Source of the DNA: Rhynchopus euleeides
Lineage: Eukaryota; Euglenozoa; Diplonemea; Diplonemida; Diplonemidae
Length of the DNA stretch: 64,000 nucleotides
Reading direction: 5' to 3'
Assembly: GCA_963210315.1 (NCBI GenBank)
Contig: OY723257.1
Coordinates: 2,294,001-2,358,000 of the forward strand
Part shown: piece by piece, positions 54,142 to 62,473 of the stretch
Position numbering within the stretch: position 1 is the first letter of the stretch
Layout of the letters: the number at the start of each line of letters is the position of its first letter
Program-made: the position numbers and the translations under genes
Notes under the pieces: model-generated
What the model was told of the DNA's origin: nothing
What the model saw: the letters and a program-made list of their open reading frames with translations, nothing else
The model's database searches: none

Positions 54142-57100
54142 ATGGAAAGCGACGACGTGCAGCAGGGCTGCATCGGTGCCGACCCCAGCACACCTCTTGT
54201 GGTCGTGGCAGGCCCTGGCAGCGGCAAGACGCATGTGTTGTGCAGCCGCATCGTGTCCCTGGTGCGCAGCGGGGTTCCTGAGGCGCAGCTTCTGTGCGTC
54301 ACATTCACGACAAAGGCAGCACGGCAGATGCAGGTGCGCATCGCGCGCTTGCTCGGGCGTGAGCACAAATGCAAGGTGCGCACGCTGCATGCGTTAGGGT
54401 TTGCGATGATCAACGCCAACCAGGCAGACCTGGGATTCTCGGGGCACGTGCGTCCAGTGGATGCGGCAGAGCGGAAGCGCATCTGCGACGAGATCGCATC
54501 CGTCACCCCAGGCTGCCAGGGCCTGGATGCAGTGGTGGCAGGGCTGAAGGACAGGGGTGCGGAGGGGGAGCTGCCTGCGGTGCGGGAGGGTGTGGCGCAA
54601 TACCGCATCCACCTGCGCGACAGGAATCTGTGTGACTTCTCGGACATGGTGGAGCTGCCGCTGCAGCTGCTGCAGAGCAACGATGCGGCGCGGCGGAGGC
54701 ATGCAAGTGAGTACCGGCATGTCCTTGTTGACGAGTTCCAAGACACCAGCGATGACCAGTGGGCCCTGCTGCGGCTGTTGCTGTCGGAGGGCTGCGGCGT
54801 GACTGTCGTGGGTGATGTGAACCAGAGCATCTACGCGTTCCGCGGCGCGAACCCCGGCGTGTTCGGGAAGTTCTACGATGCATTCCCCAACGCGGCGGTG
54901 CAGTGCCTGTCGAAGAACTACCGCTGCCACCCCGACATCTCGCGTGCCGCCACACACCTCATCCGCAACAACGCGAAGTATGCATCGGGGTCGCGTGCAG
55001 CCTCCGACAGGTTCACGGCACAGCTGGAGGCCAAGCAGGTCGAGATCAACGAGAGGGAGCTGGCCTCTGCTGTCGGGCTCTCGCCCCTCCCGCAGGCACA
55101 GCGGGTGCAGGTGCAGCAGGCGCAGCAGGGGCCCGTGCTGCGCAGGGGGGGTGCGTTTGCAGGCATGGCGCCGTCCTTCGTCAGCGCGTCCAGTCTGCCC
55201 CGCGAAGGGCTGGCAGCCGCCAGGCCTCCGCCCCCTGCAGCGGGCACGCCCCCTGTAGCGTACGCAGGCCCCAGACAGCATGTGTGCCTCGTGCGGTGTT
55301 CTACCAGTGAGGACGAGCTGACGCTGATCTGCGAGCAGTTGCGCATCCTGTCGGCGCGTGGTGGCACCGCCGCTGTGATGTGCAGGACACACGAGCCGCT
55401 GCAGGCAATGCGCCGTGTGCTGGAGGCGGAGCGCATCCCATGCTCCGTGCGCCTGTCGCAGCCGCTGTGCCAGACAAAGCTCGCCCAGGACATCGTTGCC
55501 TTCGTCCAGCTCGCAGCAGGCAGCGAAGACACGTCCTTCCTAGCGCGCGTGCTGAACAAGCCTGCACGGGGGCTGAAGCAGACGGAGGTGATGCGGCACA
55601 TGGAGGTGATGGCCTACTCCGACAAGGCCACGAAGACTGTGTACCAGCGCCTCAGCTCGCTGTGTGCGGGCGGCCTGGCTGCTGCCAAGAGCAGCACACC
55701 GGCAGCGACCGGATCTCGGCAGCGCCAGACAGCACTCACCGGCTTCAAAGGATTCAACGTGCTGCGCGACAGGGCCTCGGTGGGCGCTGCGGCACGCACA
55801 GGGCGGGGCAGCTCAGAGGAGGAGAAGACGCTGGCAGGGCTTCGGTCCCTGCTGCAGCTGCTGAACGGGCTGCGGAAGCACCTCAAGTCGGGCAGGGCAG
55901 GCGAGGGCTTGGAGTTCATCATGACACGCACAGCGTACGGCAACGAGGCGCGTGAGAAGTGGCGGGAGGAGCAGGTCAAGTCGGGCAAGCCTGCGGCAGG
56001 GCTGAAGACTCTGCAGCAGCTGCAGGAGGAGGCACGCGCGCACGACGCCACCCTGCCTGTGCATACCGGCACCGACTGTGGAAGCGAGAGCACAGACGGG
56101 AGTGTGCCTGGGTGGGCACAGCACGTGCATGGCTTCTGCGAAGCGCTTTCTGTGGCAGGGTGGGAGGACAACGCTGCTGCGGTGGAGGGTGGTGAGAGGT
56201 GCTATGCGCGCATCACGCTGACGACGATCCACGGCGCCAAGGGGCTCGAGTGGGACTACGTCTTCCTGATGCGGGCCAACGAGGACGTCACGCCCGGGGG
56301 GCGCCTGGAGCATGTCCCCCGTGCCGACGCTGTGTCAACGGCACGCGATGACATGGTGTCGCTGTTCCCGCAGCTCAAAGAGGAGCGGCGCCTGTTCTAT
56401 GTGGCTGTGACACGTGCCATCAAGTGGCTGTGCGTGTCCTGCGTGCAGGGGTGCGAGAGCCGCTTCGTGCAGGAGATGCAGGGCTGTGCCGAGGCTGTGT
56501 GCTTCCCCCCCACCACCCTCCCGTGGCACTACCCTGTGCAGGCAGCACCGCTGCTGCCTCTCTACGATGCAGCCCCGAGTGTGGCAGCAGCAGTGCTGCT
56601 CGCAGCAGCCTCATCCGTGCAGGCTGTCACTGCCATGCTGCTGGACCGGGCTCACCTGGAACAGCAGCTGGCGGCACAGGCACAGGCACAGGCACGGGCA
56701 AGGGCAGAGGCAGAAGCAGAGGCACAGCGGCTTGCTGAGGCTGTGCGCAGAGCTGCTTGCGATGCGGGAGGGAGCCTGGTTGCGTGTCTTGCTGGTGCAG
56801 CTGCAGCAGCTTGCTCGGCAGACCGTCTCACGCAACGTGCCGCCCTGCTGCGTGCCGCTGAGGAGCGTGCGGCGCGCGTGGCTGCGAAGGCAAAGAAGCG
56901 CGCCGCGAGCACAGATGCGGCAGACGCCAGTCCCTCACCCCACCCACCTGCAACCAAGCGGCGCAGAGGCGATTCCAGCACACCCCGCACCAGGAAGCCC
57001 AAGGGCGCGCCGAAGCCCTGCAAGGGGCAACGCACGCTGGAGGCCTTCTTCGCACCCAAGCCCAGCGAGTCGCCACAGCCCGCGGTGCAGGACAACAGCC

Positions 57101-57735
57101 CTGCCCTGTCACGCGCCAGCACAGGGCACAGCACGCCCCAGCTGGCACGCCCTGTGGTGCTGCGGCGGTGCGACGCTGCCCTCCTGCAGGATGCGGTGGG
57201 GCAACACTCTGCCGATGCCCGATACCGGGTGCGACGCGAGTGCGGCCTGTGCTCGGCGCGTCTGGATGCAGACGCGTTTGCCGCAGCCAAACAGACGTCC
57301 ACCTTCTGCGGCCAGTGCTGCGCTGTGGTGGAGCTGCCCGTCACTGTCAGCTACAGGGTGCATGCTGTCGACTACGGGGAACACTTCGACCTCCAGAACC
57401 GTGTGGATGCGCGCGGTGTGATGGCGAAGGCCCTCAAGGATGTGGGGAGGCCACGCGCAGTCGAGGAGCTGCTCGCAAACGAGCGGGATGCCTTCTGGTC
57501 GCTGCTGTACCACTTTGGCTCCATGGAGTCGGCCTTGGAGCAAGGCCAAACGGTGTCTGCTGTGCCCCTGTCGCAGAGTACCTTGCCGCGCGACTCCTGT
57601 TCGCAGCCCGGCCGTGCCCTGGAGGCTGACGTGTCTCTGATGTCGTCTTTCGTGGCGAGCGATGCAGCGGTCGACCCGGAGAACTCACAGCTGCCTGATA
57701 TCATCGACGTAGATTCCGACTCACAGGAGTCGTAG
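54142..57735 (+). CDS. Srs2-like superfamily 1A (UvrD/PcrA-type) DNA helicase
   Basis: 1197 residues, no introns. ATG 54142 is chosen because it lies just before the Q-motif region (DDVQQGCIG). Motifs in order: GPGSGKT (24-30, ATP binding), VTFTTKAA, DEFQDTS (197-203, Walker B), GDVNQSIYAFRGA (224-236), NYRCHPDI, TIHGAKGLEWDYVFL (695-709) and EERRLFYVAVTRA (747-759). This is a full 3'-5' translocase core. The tail has an Ala/Gln/Glu helix (about 845-880), a basic region, a canonical PCNA-binding box Q963-RTLEAFF970, a Cys4 module (C1034, C1037, C1056, C1059) and a terminal SUMO-interaction-type motif DIIDVDSDS (1186-1194). PCNA plus SUMO binding at the C-terminus is the layout of yeast Srs2, which strips Rad51 from ssDNA at forks. 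Another UvrD-family eukaryotic helicase is possible. Probably nuclear. Confidence 0.93.
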   Translation: MESDDVQQGCIGADPSTPLVVVAGPGSGKTHVLCSRIVSLVRSGVPEAQLLCVTFTTKAARQMQVRIARLLGREHKCKVRTLHALGFAMINANQADLGFSGHVRPVDAAERKRICDEIASVTPGCQGLDAVVAGLKDRGAEGELPAVREGVAQYRIHLRDRNLCDFSDMVELPLQLLQSNDAARRRHASEYRHVLVDEFQDTSDDQWALLRLLLSEGCGVTVVGDVNQSIYAFRGANPGVFGKFYDAFPNAAVQCLSKNYRCHPDISRAATHLIRNNAKYASGSRAASDRFTAQLEAKQVEINERELASAVGLSPLPQAQRVQVQQAQQGPVLRRGGAFAGMAPSFVSASSLPREGLAAARPPPPAAGTPPVAYAGPRQHVCLVRCSTSEDELTLICEQLRILSARGGTAAVMCRTHEPLQAMRRVLEAERIPCSVRLSQPLCQTKLAQDIVAFVQLAAGSEDTSFLARVLNKPARGLKQTEVMRHMEVMAYSDKATKTVYQRLSSLCAGGLAAAKSSTPAATGSRQRQTALTGFKGFNVLRDRASVGAAARTGRGSSEEEKTLAGLRSLLQLLNGLRKHLKSGRAGEGLEFIMTRTAYGNEAREKWREEQVKSGKPAAGLKTLQQLQEEARAHDATLPVHTGTDCGSESTDGSVPGWAQHVHGFCEALSVAGWEDNAAAVEGGERCYARITLTTIHGAKGLEWDYVFLMRANEDVTPGGRLEHVPRADAVSTARDDMVSLFPQLKEERRLFYVAVTRAIKWLCVSCVQGCESRFVQEMQGCAEAVCFPPTTLPWHYPVQAAPLLPLYDAAPSVAAAVLLAAASSVQAVTAMLLDRAHLEQQLAAQAQAQARARAEAEAEAQRLAEAVRRAACDAGGSLVACLAGAAAAACSADRLTQRAALLRAAEERAARVAAKAKKRAASTDAADASPSPHPPATKRRRGDSSTPRTRKPKGAPKPCKGQRTLEAFFAPKPSESPQPAVQDNSPALSRASTGHSTPQLARPVVLRRCDAALLQDAVGQHSADARYRVRRECGLCSARLDADAFAAAKQTSTFCGQCCAVVELPVTVSYRVHAVDYGEHFDLQNRVDARGVMAKALKDVGRPRAVEELLANERDAFWSLLYHFGSMESALEQGQTVSAVPLSQSTLPRDSCSQPGRALEADVSLMSSFVASDAAVDPENSQLPDIIDVDSDSQES

Positions 57736-58132
57736 TTGCATAGACCACCGAATCAGAGCAAGCAAGGCCGCCCTGCCCCATCGCCCTCTTGTGTTGCTGG
57801 AGGCAGGCCCTTCACCCACCCACCAGTGTTGTGCTGAACCACATCTCACGTGAGGGCACTGATGATGTAGGCCATCTGTCTTCACACCGCCATCCCCTGG
57901 CTGAATCTTTGCATCTGTGCCTCAGATCATCAGAAGTGTTTGGAAAAGACATGCCACACCACGCTACACACATGCCAGCCTTGCTATGGCTGCCGTGCCT
58001 AGCACTGTGTCCCACCACACTCAGACCACCACCCCCCTACAGCACACAGTCACACCTCACGAGTGCGTCATATCGCGTGAGCACAACGTGCTGACGCCGC
58101 GCAGCCAGCTGTTTAAGGAATGTGGTAGGTAG
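57736..58132. other. Intergenic spacer
   Basis: About 400 bases with no gene. A TAG stop sits directly before the next gene's ATG (58130-58132). Confidence 0.6.
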
Positions 58133-61051
58133 ATGCACGCAGCGAAAGCCAAGACAAGGAGGCAAGATGTGTTCGAGGAGGTGTACCGGCAGGTGTGCGT
58201 CAGGGACAACATTAGCCCGCTGGAGGAGCTCACAGCGGGGTGGCGCCAGCAAGCGCTGCTGGTGGAGCTCGACTACATCGGCCCCGATGCGGCGAAGGCG
58301 CTGACCGCTGCGCTGCGCAAGTGCGCGCCCCTCGGGCTGCGCGCGCTGCACGTCTGCCACTCCACATCACAACGACCTCAGCCCACGCCGCGGTCCCGCC
58401 CCCGTTTCCGTGCAAAGCGCCTCGAAGCAGAGCACATCGAGAAGCTGCTGCTGGCACTGGGGCAGGCCGAGCATCTGGCGTGCCTTGAGGAGCTGGAGGT
58501 GCACAACGTCCACATCTCCAAGGCGGCTTCGCTCTTCTTCAAGGTGGGGTTGTCGCGCAACGCCAGCCTCCGGAAGTTCCTCATCCCCGGCACACGCATC
58601 GGGGATGCTGCCTTCCGCGAGGCTGTCGCCCTCCTGTGCAAGCTGCCCACCGTCAACAGCATTGATGTCAGCGGGTGCGGGCTCACAGACAAAGGCGGGG
58701 TGGTGCTCCAGCGGCTCATCTCGGAGCAGAAGGTGTCCCGCATCAACCGCGCATATGACTTCTCACTGCGAACGGCGAAACCGGTGCAGGTGGTGCACGG
58801 GTTTGGTCTGGAGCACATCAACGCGTCGGATAACAAGCTCGGCGACGAGACGTGCACTGCCGTTGCGAAGGCACTACACACAGACCAGTGGGTCCAGACG
58901 CTGCAGCTCGCACGCAACAGGATTACTCTCGAAGGCGCTGCGGTGCTGAACAGGATGCTGAACCACAACACGGCGCTGAGCTGTGTCGACATCTCCTACA
59001 ACGAAGGTGTGGACCGCATTGCACAACGCGGCCCTGACCTGCAGGGCGGTGTGGGGCGCGACCGGAGCCCGCCGCGCACGCTGTCGCACTTCATGTCCTG
59101 CGCGCCTGGGAACTGCATGTTCATGGCGTCGCGCCTGACACGGAACGACACACGCAGCCCCTCGCCACAGCGGCGCTCGCGGCGCCACAGCTCTGCACAC
59201 GAGTCGCCCGAGGCGACGGGCATGCTGGTGTCAGACGGGGCACGCATGCGCCTAGGCGATGCAGGCGGCGACGACGACTCAGAAGGCTGCGTCGTGGAGG
59301 AGGACCCGCTGGACGCACTCCGTGCGGCAATCAGCCCCAGCTCCGACCCCGCCACGACACGCGTCGAGCTGCAGAAGCTGCTGCTGTTCATGCGGGACCC
59401 GCCCATCGGGCAGGGCGTGGGGTACGTGTCGGACACGTCTGCCCTGTGCCCCATGGTGCAGGACATGCTGGAGGAGGGTCTGCACGAGGTCACCTGGCGC
59501 GAGTTGTCCCTGCGGCGGAAGGCTGAGCTGCAGCGCGGCGGGGATGCCCGGAGGGCGCAGGGCGCAGGGCGTGTCGGGAAGCACCTGCTGCAGACTATCC
59601 TTGCGAGGCTGAAGGGTGCTCCCCCTGCTGCCTACTCGAAATTCCAGCGGGTATGCCGTGTGGTGCACCCCAAGGTGCCGCTGCTGGCAGAGGATAGCCA
59701 CCTGTTGTGTTGTTGTGTTGCGGATGGGGGGGGCGTGTCGTTACAATGCCTTGTGAGCACCCACCACCCAGCCCACCCTCTGCATTCCACCACCACCTGC
59801 AGCGGGTCCAAGAGGGACCTGAGGTTCTGGACCACCGCGTGGTGGCAACGTTCCTCGAGGACGCCCTGAACACGTGGGGCAGCCCGAGCTCTGCCTCCTC
59901 TCCCCCGGTATGTTGCTGTTGCCTTGCCGTGCCTGTGTGGCAGTGGTGGTCACTGGGGGGCGAAACGATCAGCCCAGCATCCCTTGTTTACCGTTGCCTG
60001 CTACACCCCCCTCCAGCAGTGGGGCGTGAACTGCCAAGGCGCGAGTGTTGCGCCGCGGGAGCCCAGCGTAGGGTACATGGTGGGTGGCGAGTACCCGCAG
60101 CACGAGCACAGCCACCACCGGCACGACTACCACCAGGTGCCTGCGCCGCCGCTCGTGGGTGTGGGTGTGGGTGGCGTGCCGCTCGGGGGGCACGTGCAGG
60201 GCGGCTTCCCACGCCCCTTTGTGGGTGCGGAGCAGCAGCAGCAACAGCAACAGCAGCAACAACAACAACAACAACAGCAACAACAGCAACAGCAGCAACC
60301 GCAGCATCAGCATCAGCACCACCATCAGCAGGCCTACTACCCGCTGATACCGACACACCAGCAGCAGCTGCTGACGGAGCAAGAGCGGGTGCTGATGGGG
60401 GCTTCCCCTGTCCCACAGGAAGGGCATGCCTCTGGGCCCCCTGAGACGCTCGAGCGGCAGGGTGGACCCTCGCCTGTGGCTGTGCCGTCACCCGACTCCT
60501 CGGAGATCCGCAAGATACAAGACCAGCTGGACACGCTGACGAAGTACCTGCAGAAGTCGCAGAACGACTCGCAGCCCAACATCGAGGTATGTCCGAGGCT
60601 TGCTGCCACTGCCACCCTGCCACCGCAGAGGCTCCTCGAGAAGGTGTTGGTGCAAAAGGGCCTTGTGTATGTAGGCGGGGGGCCAGTCCCAAATGGCGTC
60701 AGCAGCAGCAGCGGGTCCCTGGTGTCAGGCCAGCGCCGCCCTGGCGAGGGGAACGGGTCTAGCGGCGGTGCTCCTGCGCCGCAGCGCGTGTCGAGTGAAA
60801 CCCCACCCAACGGTGTGGGGCTGCAGGACAGGACGCCCCTGCCGATCAGCGGCCTGGATCTGGAAGACTCACCCGAGATGAAGGACCTGAGGCAGAGGAT
60901 CTACGAGGTGTGTTGCGGGTCGCTTTCCCCCCAACCCCTGCCAGCAGCAGCGGGCGTTTTGCCCTACTGCAGGCCAGATCTTCTCATCTTTGCCTTTGCC
61001 GCCATCACATCAACCACATCATCACCACCACCACTGCAGGGGTATCGGTAA
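58133..61051 (+). CDS. CEP78: CEP78-like centrosomal/basal-body LRR protein
   Basis: Five exons proposed: 58133-59650, 59803-59907, 60017-60586, 60629-60907 and 61040-61051, giving 827 residues. Introns start GTATGY (the last GTGTGT) and end CAG; the 42-base third and 132-base fourth introns are in frame and might be retained. Residues about 10-300 follow CEP78 order: an N-terminal VYRQVCVRDNISPLEEL segment, then ribonuclease-inhibitor-type LRRs (NASLRKFLIPGTRIGD, VNSIDVSGCGLTDKG, VQTLQLARNRITLEGA, TALSCVDISYN). A Ser/Arg linker follows, then a run of 22 Gln (614-635), a His/Gln patch, and a short coiled coil (704-725, EIRKIQDQLDTLTKYLQ). CEP78 acts at centrioles and basal bodies of ciliated cells. 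Human CEP78 is shorter (about 690). An alternative last exon would end near 61122. Confidence 0.7.
60233..60298 (+). repeat. Coding CAG/CAA tract (22 Gln)
   Basis: Mixed CAG and CAA codons in exon 3 of the CEP78-like gene, followed by CAT/CAC/CAG (His/Gln). The codon mixture argues against a recent pure-repeat expansion. Confidence 0.9.
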
Positions 61052-61999
61052 CATGCAGTCGCTTGTGCAGAGTGGCGCCGTGTCACTTGTGTCGTGTATC
61101 GTCTCGTTGGCTCATTCCGTGATCCGTATCAGTCGTGCCTAGCGGTGTCTCTGCTAGGCAACCATTTGGTCGTCCGGTCATGTACGTACGCTCCGTGTTC
61201 TTCACAAAAAAAACTGAGTAAAGTGGTGTTCCGCATGAATGTGGTGTATCTTGAGTGTCGTCGTCTTTCTGCAGAACTGGTCTGCCTGTGAGGACAAGAA
61301 GAGAATCCTCTTGGGCCTTGGCAGAGGCATGGATGGTGGGGCAGGAAGGGGGGTGGGTGTGGGGGCAGACTCCCGCGTAGAGCACGTTGTCAGTTTTTCT
61401 GTGCATACACCCTTTCAGCACGTAGAGCGCGGGCAATGCCGTTGGCAAACAAAACACTGCTCTTTTATTTAGTGCTCTCCCCGCCCCCCCGCCCCCTCCT
61501 CGCCCCCTTTGTTTGTACGATTGTTTGTCGCTGAACCCGCAACCATAACGATGCCTGTGGCTGAATGATTGAATGCTCATATGCTGTGTGTGCCGGGATC
61601 AAGGTATTCCTTATTTCCGTCGTTATTTTTAAATGATTGCAGGACTTGGCCGCCTGCTTTTCAAGCTGCAGCTTTGTGTCAAGACTTCGTATTCCGCACG
61701 CGAGAGCGACCCCCACCAGCTCCGGCGGTGTCCATCGCCACCTCCGGGCCAGCCACACCTCATCCACAGCCCACTGGTGCGGTGCTTGTCTGCCCAGAAG
61801 GTGAGGGCTGCGATGGGATGAGAAGCGCTCTGTGGTGGTTGACTGCAGATGTACATCATCAGAACGTGCCTGTCGTGCGTCACCCCCCATCACACCCCAC
61901 CCGCCCCCTGCGTGTCTGCATCACTGCATGTGTCAGGTGCCGTGTGCAGCCTTGTGCGTGTTCCGACCGTTTCGCGCAGATATATAAATAGGGCAAACT
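61052..61999. other. 3' flank of the CEP78-like gene, no further gene
   Basis: Mixed sequence with short opposed frames. The minus-strand 142-residue frame at 61465-61893 has no domain. I see no terminator or RNA gene. Confidence 0.5.
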
Positions 62000-62162
62000 T
62001 CATATTTCGGCAGTACTTTTCCCGAAATTTCATATTTCGGCACAACTTTTTGAGAAATTTCATATTTCGACAGGACTTTTTCATAAATTTCATATTTCAA
62101 CAAAACTTTTGCAAATTTTTCATATTTTGACACAACTTTTGCAGAAATCTCATATTTCGACA
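62000..62162. repeat. 30-base tandem repeat, five full copies plus a partial sixth
   Basis: TCATATTTCG.CA..ACTTTT begins every 30 bases at 62000, 62030, 62060, 62090 and 62120, with a partial sixth copy at 62150. Copies differ at several positions but keep the exact length. Confidence 0.95.
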
Positions 62163-62164
62163 AA

Positions 62165-62178
62165 GGGGGTCTTCGCTA
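62165..62178 (+). repeat. Single MITE-type end GGGGGTCTTCGCTA
   Basis: Identical to the ends of the 20456-20563 MITE (first 13 bases) and the 17809 copy, directly after the 30-base repeats. No partner end is visible before the satellite. Confidence 0.5.
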
Positions 62179-62473
62179 GCCGGTGCAAAAAAGTGCAGGC
62201 TGGTGCAGGGCAAAATGGGCCGAAAATGGGCAAAATCGGAGGCAAAAAAAAGGGCGGGGAGTTGGGTGGCCCCTAGCTGGGAGCACGCATTTGGACCCAA
62301 AAAATAATGTCGAGCGGTCCCTGTGCATTGTTCAGCCCTCACAGGACGAGAAGGCACGGCGGGGCCCGTGTCACGGGTAAACATTGAGATCAACCTGTCA
62401 TCCTGGGCCAAGAGGGGAGCTGGCCGCCTGGGGCAATGCAGGAGCAACGGCGAGTGCTCGTGCTGGCACGAAG

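Noticed and set aside
53541..54281. 246-residue frame between the membrane protein and helicase
   Set aside because: Trp/Gly/Cys-rich translation of G-rich spacer, overlapping the helicase start in another frame.
54394..55392. 332-residue minus-strand frame inside the helicase gene
   Set aside because: A shadow of the GC-rich plus-strand helicase, which has full motif support.
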